A DNA stretch of 64,000 nt from JBBEAM01 sp040882845 (GTDB taxonomy: Bacteria; Pseudomonadota; Alphaproteobacteria; Kiloniellales; DSM-21159), in the NCBI GenBank assembly GCA_040882845.1, contig JBBEAM010000013.1:363352-427351 (forward strand), in the 5' to 3' direction. The notes under the pieces were generated by a model that did no database searches, was not told where the DNA came from, and was given only the letters and a program-made list of their open reading frames with translations. Shown one piece after another: positions 26,632-34,546 of the stretch (its first letter is position 1; each line of letters begins with the position of its first letter). The position numbers were made by a program, and so were the translations under genes.

Positions 26632-27978
26632 TTAAACCGCCACCCGCATGTCGGCCCGCAGGCTGTCTGGCGCCTTGTGGAACTTACCGTCCTTCATGAT
26701 CGCCAGCAGCTTCGACTTGTCCTGCAGCACCCGAATGTCGGCGATGGGGTCGCCGTCGACCAGTATCATGTCTGCGAGGTAGCCCTCGCGCAGCATGCCG
26801 AGCTCGTCGCCCCTCTCCATGATCTCGCCGCCGTACTTGGTGCCGGCCTGGATCGCTTCCATCGGCGAGAACCCGAGATACTCGACGAAGTACTCGAAGT
26901 CCTTGGCGTTGGTGCCCATCGGGGTCCAGGCGAAGCCGTAATCGCCGCCGATCAGGACCTTGATGCCGCGCTTATGCATCTTCTTCATGGTCTCGACGCA
27001 CATCTCCAGCTCGCGCTCGTAGCGCAGGGACATCGGCGAACCCGGCTTGACGCCGTAGTCGCCGGCATTGCGCGCGGTGTTGATCAGCCAGGCGATGCCG
27101 GGGGCCACGAAGTGCTTGTCCTTGTTGGCCTCGAGCAGGTCCAGCACCTCCTCGTTGCAGAAGGAGGCGTGGTAGATGTATTCAATGCCGTGCCGCACGC
27201 ACTGCTTCACGGAATCCGAGGAGCGGGCGTGGGCGGCCAGCTTCTTGTTGCGGGTCCGCGCCTCGCGCACCGCCATGGTCAGTTCCTCCTCGGACATCGG
27301 CGTTTCCTCCGCGCCCATGCCGGTGATCTCTTCGCCGGAGAGGTTGAGCTTGATGGTGTCGACGCCGATTTTGATCAGCTCGCGCACGGTGCGGCGGATC
27401 TCCTCTGGGCCGGAGATGACCAGGCCGAGGTTTAGCCCCTCGTGCGGGATATGCGGCGGCGTCGCGTCGCCGAGGCCGCCGACCGTGGTGATCTCCGGGC
27501 CGGCCGCGGTGTAGCGCGGACCGGGAAAGCGCCCGGCGCTGATGGCGTCGCGGATCACCACATCGAGCCGCGGCTTGGCCGCCGCCGCGCCGCGCCCGGC
27601 GGTAAAGCCAGAGTCGATCATCAGCTTGGCCATCTCCACGGTGGAGAGCATGTGCTCCTCGATCGGCATCATCTGGATCGGGTTGATGCCTGGCGCGTTG
27701 TTCCAGCTCAGATGCAGATGCGCGTCGATCATCCCCGGCATCAGCGTGGCGCCGCGCCCGTCGATCCGCAGGCCGCCGTTGCCGCCGCCGCTGCTCCAGC
27801 CATAGCCGCTGCCCGAACGGCTGATCCTGGTGATGCGGTTGCCGGCGACGGTGACCTCGCCGAAGTAGGGCGCCTCGCCGGTTGCGTCGAGGATGCGGAC
27901 GTTGGTGAAGGTGATGTCGCCGTTGTGGCTCTCGCCGCCGTTCCGCCGTCCGCTCCAGTCGTAGCTCGTCTCTGGCAT
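26632..27978 (-). CDS. Metal-dependent amidohydrolase family protein
   Basis: TIM-barrel amidohydrolase (imidazolonepropionase/prolidase-like branch), 448 residues. Metal ligands are visible in order: His87 and His89 (DAHLHL), Lys210 (TIKLNLSG, the likely carbamylated lysine), His250 (AAHARS), His270 (YHASF) and Asp346 (GGDYGF). Residues 52-70 are Gly/Ser-rich, an unusual insertion in the N-terminal beta-sandwich. It is the last gene of the twelve-gene minus-strand operon, 27 bases after the alpha/beta hydrolase gene, so it probably cleaves a C-N or ester bond in that pathway. Substrate unknown. Confidence 0.9.
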   Translation of the reverse strand: MPETSYDWSGRRNGGESHNGDITFTNVRILDATGEAPYFGEVTVAGNRITRISRSGSGYGWSSGGGNGGLRIDGRGATLMPGMIDAHLHLSWNNAPGINPIQMMPIEEHMLSTVEMAKLMIDSGFTAGRGAAAAKPRLDVVIRDAISAGRFPGPRYTAAGPEITTVGGLGDATPPHIPHEGLNLGLVISGPEEIRRTVRELIKIGVDTIKLNLSGEEITGMGAEETPMSEEELTMAVREARTRNKKLAAHARSSDSVKQCVRHGIEYIYHASFCNEEVLDLLEANKDKHFVAPGIAWLINTARNAGDYGVKPGSPMSLRYERELEMCVETMKKMHKRGIKVLIGGDYGFAWTPMGTNAKDFEYFVEYLGFSPMEAIQAGTKYGGEIMERGDELGMLREGYLADMILVDGDPIADIRVLQDKSKLLAIMKDGKFHKAPDSLRADMRVAV

Positions 27979-28005
27979 CTTTCTCTCTCCCTTTCTGGGA
28001 ACAGG

Positions 28006-28776
28006 TTACATCTTCTGGGCATCGAGGTGCGCGCTCAAGAGTTCCGCCGACCTGGCCGGCGCCTCGATGGGGATCCAGTGGCCGACCGCAGCGACGGTCT
28101 CCAGCCGCGCGCCGGCGATCTTGCCGCGCAGGCTTTCGGCCATGGCGACCGGCGCCACGGGGTCGGCGGCGCCGGCAATCAGCAGAGTCGAGCAGGAAAT
28201 CTTGCGGTGATCCGCCGCCTCAGCCGCGGCCAGGGCATCGCAGTGCGCGGCGTAGCCAGCGGGGTCCTGGCGCAGCAGGCTCTCGCGCACGAAGGCACGC
28301 ATCGCTGGGCTCGCCGCCTGGGCGACGCTGCCCTGAGAGATCGCCTCGGCGATGCCGGCCATGCCGTCCTTGCGCGCGGTAGCTGCCCGCTCCCGGATCG
28401 CATCGCGCGCCGCCGGAGGCGGCTCCAGAATCGGGCCGTAGAGCGTCAGACTGTCGACCAGATCGGGGCTCTCCACCGCCAGGTGCTGACAGATCAGCGT
28501 GCCCATGGAGTGGCCGACGAAGTGGGCGCGGCCGAGGTTCTGCGTGCGCAGCAGGTCGCGCACAGCCTGCGCCAGTCCCTTCAGCCCCGGCAGCCCGGGT
28601 TTCAGCGCCGAGCGCGCGGCGCCGGGCAGGTCGGGCCGGATGACTTGATAGCCATCCAAGACTGCCATCAGCGGCTGGAAGCTATTGGAACTGCCGCCGA
28701 GGCCGTGGATCATCACCACCGGCGTGCCCTCGCCGTGGCACTCAGCGACCAGACTGCCGAGCCGGATGTCGGTCAT
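28006..28776 (-). CDS. Alpha/beta hydrolase
   Basis: Serine hydrolase of 256 residues from ATG 28776, one base after the upstream FAH-family stop; a start at 28821 would overlap that gene for no gain. The oxyanion-region HGLGGSS near 24-30, nucleophile Ser90 in GHSMG and C-terminal His in VGHWIPIE are visible. The fold and size match 3-oxoadipate enol-lactonase or MhpC-type C-C hydrolases. Co-transcription with a fumarylacetoacetase-family enzyme suggests hydrolysis of a ring-cleavage or beta-diketone-like product, but this is inference. Confidence 0.88.
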   Translation of the reverse strand: MTDIRLGSLVAECHGEGTPVVMIHGLGGSSNSFQPLMAVLDGYQVIRPDLPGAARSALKPGLPGLKGLAQAVRDLLRTQNLGRAHFVGHSMGTLICQHLAVESPDLVDSLTLYGPILEPPPAARDAIRERAATARKDGMAGIAEAISQGSVAQAASPAMRAFVRESLLRQDPAGYAAHCDALAAAEAADHRKISCSTLLIAGAADPVAPVAMAESLRGKIAGARLETVAAVGHWIPIEAPARSAELLSAHLDAQKM

Positions 28777-28777
28777 T

Positions 28778-29650
28778 TCAGGCCGCCTCCACCGGGTTTT
28801 CCAGGGTGCCGAGGCCGCCAATCTCGATCTTCATGCTGTCGCCTGGCGCGAGGTACTTCGGCGGCTTGAAGCCGATGCCGACGCCCGCCGGAGTGCCGGT
28901 GGCGATAATGTCGCCCGGCTTCAGGGTGATGCCGTTGGAGATTGCGGCGATGATGGTCGGAACATCGAAGATCAGCAGGCTGGTGTTGGAGTCCTGGCGC
29001 AGCTCGCCGTTGATCCAGCACCGGACAGGGGTGTCGGCGAGGTCGATCTCGTCCGCCGTGACGGCCCAGGGACCCATGGGACAGAAGCTGTCCTGCGACT
29101 TGCCGATCAGCCACTGGCTGTGCTGGCCCTGCAGGTCCCGGGAGGTCACGTCGTTGACGATGGTGTAGCCCCAAACGTGGTCGAGGGCGTTTTCCTTGGC
29201 GATGTTGCGGCCTTGCCTGCCGACGATCACCGCCAGCTCCGCCTCGTAGTCGATCGCCGTGGAAACCGCGGCGTCGATCTTCACCGGCGCGTCCGGCGCA
29301 ATGACGCATTCCGGCACCTTGGAGAACACGATCGGGTGTTCGGGCACCGCACCTTTGGCTGCCGAGCTGTCGAAACCGGAGGAGGCGAACTCCTCGGCAT
29401 GGGCATAGTAGTTCTTGCCGACGCAGAAGATGTTGCGGCGCGGCCGCGGTACAGGGGCGAGCAGATGCACCTCCGAGAGCGGCAGCGTCTCCTCCGGCTC
29501 CGGAACCTCGCGGCCGATCAGCGCCGTGACGCCGGCCTCTTCGGCGGGGCCGGGGGAAAGCTCCATGGGCAGGCGCGCAACTTCCGTACCGTCGCCGCCG
29601 ACGATCCCGAGGTGGCGGGTACCTTGCCATTCGAAGGTGGCAAACTTCAT
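28778..29650 (-). CDS. Fumarylacetoacetate hydrolase (FAH) family protein
   Basis: FAH-fold hydrolase, isomerase or decarboxylase of 290 residues. Typical motifs: GKNYYAHAEEF near 100-110, the metal-binding DYEAELAVIVG, NDVTSRDLQ, and GDIIATGTPAGVG near the C-terminus. Such enzymes act on acylpyruvates, 2-hydroxyhepta-2,4-dienedioates or oxaloacetate. It overlaps the upstream SRPBCC-oxidoreductase fusion gene by ATGA (29647-29650), and the alpha/beta hydrolase follows after one base, so the three are tightly coupled. Confidence 0.92.
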   Translation of the reverse strand: MKFATFEWQGTRHLGIVGGDGTEVARLPMELSPGPAEEAGVTALIGREVPEPEETLPLSEVHLLAPVPRPRRNIFCVGKNYYAHAEEFASSGFDSSAAKGAVPEHPIVFSKVPECVIAPDAPVKIDAAVSTAIDYEAELAVIVGRQGRNIAKENALDHVWGYTIVNDVTSRDLQGQHSQWLIGKSQDSFCPMGPWAVTADEIDLADTPVRCWINGELRQDSNTSLLIFDVPTIIAAISNGITLKPGDIIATGTPAGVGIGFKPPKYLAPGDSMKIEIGGLGTLENPVEAA

Positions 29651-31167
29651 GCAGTCTCTCCTTGGGGTGAGTCGGGAATCAGGATCGTCGATCCCGTGGT
29701 TTCGCGGGCCTCCAGCGCGCGGTGCGCCGCGGCAGCCTCGGTCAGCGGATAGCGCTGATCGATCTCGACGGTGACGATGCGCCGGGCCAGGGCGTCGAAC
29801 AGGCGCTCGGTGATCGCGGCGATCTTCTCCGGTGTGTCGGTGTAGTGGCCGTAGTTGGGGCGCGACAGCGTGACCGAGCGTTCCGCCAGACTGCCGATAT
29901 CCCAGCTGCCGATGTCTCCTGAAGCCTGGCCGAAGCTGATCAGATGGCCGCAGGGCGCCAGCGCGCCCAGCGAATGGGCGAAGCTGTCCCGTCCGACGGC
30001 GTCGTATATCACATCGGCGCCGCGGCCCTCGGTCAGCTCCATGACCTGCTCCTCAAGGCTTTTCGGGCCCGGCAGGATGACATGCTGGGCGCCGGCGGCG
30101 CGTGCGATCCGCGCCTTCTCCTCGCTCGAAGTGGCGCCGATCACCCGCGCGCCCAGATGCTTGGCCCATTGGCAAAGGATTCGGCCGACACCGCCCGCGG
30201 GGGCATAGATCAGCGCCGTCTCTCCCGCCTGAAGCTTGTGGACGCGGTGCAGCAGGAACTCTGCGCTGATCCCCTTCAACAGCCCTGCCGCCGCGGTTTC
30301 CAGGTCGATGCCCTCGGGCAGGGGGATCACCAGCGCGGCGTCCAGGGTGCGCACCGAAGCATAGGCCCCGACCGGCGGGCAGGCGTAGGCGGCGCGCTGT
30401 CCGGGCCTCAGGTGGGTGACGCCGGGGCCGACATCGACCACCGTTCCGGCGGCCTCCATGCCCGGCGGGCCGGGCGGCGTCAGCAGGTCGAAGTAGCCGC
30501 TACGGCAGTAGACGTCGATGAAGTTCACTCCGACCGCGGACTGGCGCAGGCGGACCTGGCCGGGACCGGGCGGCGCTGCGGAAATCTCCGTGCGGCGGAA
30601 CTCCTCCGGGCCGCCGTGTCGGGCGATGGTCATGGCGATGCCGGGGAGGGCGCCACCGGAGGCCGCCGGCGCGGATGAGGCGACGGGTGTCTGGCGCTGC
30701 GCCGGCCGGGCCGTGGCGCTGGCCCGTTCGCCGCGCCCGAGGCGCTGTCGGATCGCTTCGAAGCCGGCTTCGTAGACGTCCTTCGCCACCAGTTCGGCGA
30801 GTTCGTCCTCCTGGCCCGGCGGCGTCTCGAAGCGCGAGCTCCAGGACCAGAAGGTGCGGTCGCCGTCGGTGACGGGTTTCAGCTTCACCTCGGCCACGTA
30901 GTTGTGCAGCGGAATCTCGCTTTCGACGATGGCATAGCGCAGATGCCGCTCCTTGTCAGACAGCGTCAGCAACTGCTCGCGCAGATGTTCGCCTCCCGTC
31001 AGGCTGAAATTGCGCACCGCGCCGACCTGCTCGCTGCGCAGGCCGCCGTCGACCCGGCTGCGGGCGACCGCTGGGTGCCAGCGGTCGTGGCCGTTGAAAT
31101 CGCGCAGGATCGCCCAGACTTCGGCGACCGGGGCGTCGATGACGGTGCTGCGCTGGACCTTGACCAT
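29647..31167 (-). CDS. SRPBCC domain fused to a zinc-independent quinone oxidoreductase
   Basis: A 506-residue two-domain protein. Residues 1-145 form an SRPBCC (START-like) hydrophobic-ligand domain beginning VQRSTVIDAPVAEVWAILRDF. A 30-residue Ala/Pro/Ser-rich linker follows (about 146-178). Residues 179-506 are an NADPH:quinone-reductase-type MDR enzyme with NFIDVYCRSGYF and the Rossmann element YAPAGGVGRILCQWAKHLGA. The N-terminal domain is clearly paralogous to the stand-alone SRPBCC gene just upstream (shared RDFN, W-HP, CVRNF/AVRNF patterns). The fusion suggests ligand presentation to the oxidoreductase. No frameshift signs at the junction. Confidence 0.9.
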   Translation of the reverse strand: MVKVQRSTVIDAPVAEVWAILRDFNGHDRWHPAVARSRVDGGLRSEQVGAVRNFSLTGGEHLREQLLTLSDKERHLRYAIVESEIPLHNYVAEVKLKPVTDGDRTFWSWSSRFETPPGQEDELAELVAKDVYEAGFEAIRQRLGRGERASATARPAQRQTPVASSAPAASGGALPGIAMTIARHGGPEEFRRTEISAAPPGPGQVRLRQSAVGVNFIDVYCRSGYFDLLTPPGPPGMEAAGTVVDVGPGVTHLRPGQRAAYACPPVGAYASVRTLDAALVIPLPEGIDLETAAAGLLKGISAEFLLHRVHKLQAGETALIYAPAGGVGRILCQWAKHLGARVIGATSSEEKARIARAAGAQHVILPGPKSLEEQVMELTEGRGADVIYDAVGRDSFAHSLGALAPCGHLISFGQASGDIGSWDIGSLAERSVTLSRPNYGHYTDTPEKIAAITERLFDALARRIVTVEIDQRYPLTEAAAAHRALEARETTGSTILIPDSPQGETA

Positions 31168-31185
31168 GGTTGCCTTCTGTCCCGC

Positions 31186-31626
31186 CTAGCCACCCGCGAG
31201 GGACTGCTTCAGCGCGTCGAACCCGCCCTGGAAGACGTTGCGGCCGATATGGGAGACCAGCTCCTCCGCGCGCTCCGGCGGGCAGTCGAACTCGGCCGAC
31301 CACTCCGCCAGGGTGCGGTTGCCGTCGGTGATCGGCGTCAGCTTGAGGGTGGCGATGTAGTTCTCCACCCCCATCGGGCTCTCCAGGATCGCGTAGCTGC
31401 AGGAGAGGTCGTAGTCCGACAGGGCGAGCAGCTTTTCGCGGATCTGCCCGCCGTCCTTGAGGCGGAAGTTGCGCACGCAGCCAACCTGATCCGCTGGCAT
31501 GCCGGATTCGATCCGGCTCTCGGCGATCCCCGGGTGCCAGTCGGGCAGGGCGTTGAAGTCGCGGATCCGCGCCCAGACCCGATCCGTAGGGGCGGGAATC
31601 ACCGAGGAGACATAGACGTCGGGCAT
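31186..31626 (-). CDS. SRPBCC family protein (polyketide cyclase/START-like)
   Basis: A 146-residue single-domain SRPBCC protein, expected to form a helix-grip fold with a hydrophobic cavity. The start PDVYVSSVIPAPTDRVWARI and the segment PDWHPGIAESRIESG match MxaD/polyketide-cyclase-2-type members. About the same length and pattern as the N-terminal domain of the downstream fusion protein (29647-31167), from which it is separated by 18 bases, so the pair probably arose by tandem duplication before one copy fused. Binds an unknown, probably hydrophobic ligand. Confidence 0.88.
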   Translation of the reverse strand: MPDVYVSSVIPAPTDRVWARIRDFNALPDWHPGIAESRIESGMPADQVGCVRNFRLKDGGQIREKLLALSDYDLSCSYAILESPMGVENYIATLKLTPITDGNRTLAEWSAEFDCPPERAEELVSHIGRNVFQGGFDALKQSLAGG

Positions 31627-31629
31627 GGT

Positions 31630-33696
31630 CTAGTTCTCCTCGCTTTCCTTCTTCTTCCGGCCTTCGGCCTCCTTGGCGAGGGATTGGGCGTCCCTTGCCG
31701 AGCGGAAGATGTCTCCCATGCGGGCAACGTTGGGATTCTCGACGCCGATCTCCTTCATCATCTCGTCGATCAGCGGCGCCTGGGCACGGTAGCGTAGGGC
31801 GCTCTCGATCACCTCGTCGGTCGGCGAACGATGGCCTCCACCGCCGGAGCCGATCAGGCCGTCGACATGGAGGATCTTGATGCCCTCGATCTTCTCCAGG
31901 GGACGGACCGATTCGCGGACGATGCCCTCGAGACGTTCGATCAGCTTGCCACGCAGTAGGCCGGCCCGGGCGTCCTCGGTGAGCAGGTTCTCGGCCTCGT
32001 TGCGCAGGCGCTGGGCCTCGGCGGCGACGGCGGCGGAGATCTTGTCCGCCTCGGCAGCGATCTTCGCACGGTCGGCATCCTTCTCGGCCATCAGGCGGTC
32101 CACCGCGGCGACCCGCTCCGCAATCTCGCGCTCGCGGATTGTGGCGACCTTCTCCTCGGCCGCCGCGATCTTGGCTCTGGCCTCCTCGTCGACGATCCGG
32201 GCCTCGGACTCCTCGTAGCGCTTCTGCAGCACGGCGATCTGGCGTTCGATCTGGGCCAGCTCGACGACCTGCTCACGCTCGATCTCCAGGCGGCGCAGGT
32301 CGCGCTGCTGCAGGATACGGGCCTCGTCGAGGCCGCGCTCGGAGGCGATCCGCGCGCGCTCGATTTCCTCCTGTGCGGAGATCTCCAGATCCTCGATGGC
32401 CTGGCGCTGGGAGATCTGCTGCGAACGCAGCAGACGGTCGCGCTCGATACGGGCCTTGTCGAGCGCCTGCTCCTGGGCGATGCGTGCGGTCTCCACCGCT
32501 TTGTGGGAGTTGATCCGTGCGGTTTCGACCTCCTGGCCGCGGGCGATTTCCAGCCCTTCGTTTTCCTGCTCGGCATTGATTCGCGCCTCGCGGAGCTGCC
32601 GGTCGGAGACGATGCGTGCCCGTTCCAGGTCCTCCTGGGCATTGATCTCTGCCATCTCGCTTTGATGGCGCTGTTCGATCTGCTGCGCGCGGATGCGCTT
32701 CTCGCGGTCGATCCTTGCGGCTTCCAGAGCCTGCTCCTGGGAGATACGCGCAGTCTCGATTTCTTCCTGCGCCTTGATCTCGGAGCCGTCGAGCGCCCGG
32801 CGGCGGGCAATCTCCCGCTCCCGCGTTTCCTGCTCGGCGGCGATCCGCGCCGCCTCGGCCTCGGCTTCGCGGGCCGCGCGGGTGCGGGCGATTTCGGTGC
32901 GCTGGCCGGCGCGCAGGCCCTCCAGCTCGCGTTCCTGGTCGAGGCGGGAGCGTTCGCTCTCCTGTTCTAGCTTCAGGGTTTCCTGCTCGACCTCCAGGTT
33001 GCGGGTGCGGATCTGCAGCATCGAGGACTGCTCGATGTCGTTGCGCAGCTTGCGACGGGATTCGATGGCGTCGATCAGCTGGGTGAGACCCTCGGCATCG
33101 AAACGGTTGGCCGGGTTGAAATACTCCAGGTCGGTCTGGTCGAGGTCGGTGATCGCCACCGATTCGATCTCCAGTCCGTTCTGCGCCAGCGCCTCGGCGG
33201 CGCGGCTGGCGACCACGGAAACGTAGTCGCCGCGCTTCTCGTGCATCTCGTCGAGGGTCATCTCGGCAGCGACGGAGCGCAGGGCGCTGACGAACTTGCC
33301 TGACAGCAGGTCGGCGAGACCCGCCGGGTCTGTGGTGCGGCGCCCCAGGGTCGATGCCGCGGCGGCCACGGCCTCCTTCTTCTGCACCACGCGCACGAAG
33401 AACTCGGCCTCGATGTCGACGCGCATCCGGTCCCGAGTGATCACGGCCGACTGTTTCTGCCGCGACACCGGAATCCGCACCACGTTGAGGTTGACCGGCG
33501 TGACCTCGTGCACGATCGGCAGGACCAGCGCCCCGCCGTTAATCACCACGGTCTCTCCGCCCAGACCGGTCCGCACGAAGGCGACCTCCTTGGTCGAGCG
33601 GTGGTACAGCCAGTGCAACAGATAGACAACCACCACGATCGCGATGACCGCGACGATCAGCCAGAGAATGATCGATCCGATCAGCCCGCTTGTCAT
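31630..33696 (-). CDS. Flotillin/SPFH-domain membrane scaffold protein (YqiK-like)
   Basis: A 688-residue flotillin-type protein. Residues 6-30 form one N-terminal transmembrane helix, then an SPFH/band-7 domain (about 35-215, VAFVRTGLGGETVVINGG at its start). Residues 220-580 are a very long charged coiled coil built from near-repeats of the pattern E-x-ARI-x-x-E/D, and the C-terminus carries a Gly-rich IGSGGGGHRSP turn and an oligomerisation-like tail. Such proteins form ring- or cage-like membrane assemblies and microdomains. It is embedded between the TIM-barrel gene (16 bases) and the SRPBCC gene (3 bases), which is unusual company for a flotillin. Confidence 0.92.
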   Translation of the reverse strand: MTSGLIGSIILWLIVAVIAIVVVVYLLHWLYHRSTKEVAFVRTGLGGETVVINGGALVLPIVHEVTPVNLNVVRIPVSRQKQSAVITRDRMRVDIEAEFFVRVVQKKEAVAAAASTLGRRTTDPAGLADLLSGKFVSALRSVAAEMTLDEMHEKRGDYVSVVASRAAEALAQNGLEIESVAITDLDQTDLEYFNPANRFDAEGLTQLIDAIESRRKLRNDIEQSSMLQIRTRNLEVEQETLKLEQESERSRLDQERELEGLRAGQRTEIARTRAAREAEAEAARIAAEQETREREIARRRALDGSEIKAQEEIETARISQEQALEAARIDREKRIRAQQIEQRHQSEMAEINAQEDLERARIVSDRQLREARINAEQENEGLEIARGQEVETARINSHKAVETARIAQEQALDKARIERDRLLRSQQISQRQAIEDLEISAQEEIERARIASERGLDEARILQQRDLRRLEIEREQVVELAQIERQIAVLQKRYEESEARIVDEEARAKIAAAEEKVATIREREIAERVAAVDRLMAEKDADRAKIAAEADKISAAVAAEAQRLRNEAENLLTEDARAGLLRGKLIERLEGIVRESVRPLEKIEGIKILHVDGLIGSGGGGHRSPTDEVIESALRYRAQAPLIDEMMKEIGVENPNVARMGDIFRSARDAQSLAKEAEGRKKKESEEN

Positions 33697-33712
33697 GTCT
33701 CTCTCCTCCCGC

Positions 33713-34546
33713 TCAATCGATTCGCAAGGCCTTGAAGGCCCTGGTCTGTTCAGTCATGGCGATCTCGGCCGGCAACCGCTCCATCGAGGACGCGCCGTAG
33801 AAGCCATGACAGTTCTCGCAGTTCTTCAGGATATACTCGGCGTCTTCCGGCATGGAAATCGGGCCGCCGTGCGCCAAGATCAGGATATCCGGGTTGACCT
33901 TCAGCGCCGCCGCCGACCAGGCGTCGATCAGCGCCGGGCAGTCTTCCAGCTTCAGTGCGGTTCCCGCGCCGATCGACCCGCCGGTAGTCAGGCCCATGTG
34001 GCAGACCGCGATGTCCGCCCCAGCCTCGGCCATAGCGGTCGCATTCTCCTCGCTGAAGACGTAGGGCGTGGTCAGCAGGTCCTTCTCGTGCGCCAGGCGG
34101 ATCATGTCGACCTCCATGGCGTAGGACATGCCGGTCTCCTCCAGGTTGGTCCGGAAGGTGCCGTCGATCAGGCCTACGGTGGGAAAGTTCTGCACTCCCG
34201 CGAAGCCGATGGCCTTCACTTGGTCGAGAAAATGATCGAAAAGGCAGAAGGGGTCGGTGCCGTTGACCCCGGCCAGGACCGGCGTGTTGGGGGCGGCGGG
34301 CAGCACCTCCTGCGCCATCTCCATGACGATCTCGTTGGCGTTGCCGTAGGCCAGCAGACCCGAGAGCGATCCCCGCCCGGCCATGCGGTAGCGGCCGGAG
34401 TTGTAGATCACGATCAGGTCGATCCCACCGGCCTCCTCGCACTTTGCGGAGAGGCCGGTGCCGGCGCCACCGCCGACGATGGGCACGCCCCGGGCCTTCA
34501 TGTCCTGAAATTTCTCGAGTAGTGCTGTGCGTTCAAACCGCGGCAT
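33713..34546 (-). CDS. Phosphoenolpyruvate hydrolase-family TIM-barrel protein (Tm-1 C-terminal-domain type)
   Basis: A 277-residue TIM-barrel protein of the family variously named PEP hydrolase or TIM-barrel signal-transduction protein. Characteristic blocks: GGGAGTGLSAK near 25-35, NSGRYRMAGRGSL, GVNGTDPF, GFAGVQNFPTVGLIDG, HMGLTTGGS, AHGGPI and YGASSMERLP near the end. It starts 14 bases inside the end of the Tm-1-like fusion gene, so the two are co-translated; in plant Tm-1 proteins the same two domains are one polypeptide. Enzymatic activity in this family is poorly defined. Confidence 0.9.
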   Translation of the reverse strand: MPRFERTALLEKFQDMKARGVPIVGGGAGTGLSAKCEEAGGIDLIVIYNSGRYRMAGRGSLSGLLAYGNANEIVMEMAQEVLPAAPNTPVLAGVNGTDPFCLFDHFLDQVKAIGFAGVQNFPTVGLIDGTFRTNLEETGMSYAMEVDMIRLAHEKDLLTTPYVFSEENATAMAEAGADIAVCHMGLTTGGSIGAGTALKLEDCPALIDAWSAAALKVNPDILILAHGGPISMPEDAEYILKNCENCHGFYGASSMERLPAEIAMTEQTRAFKALRID

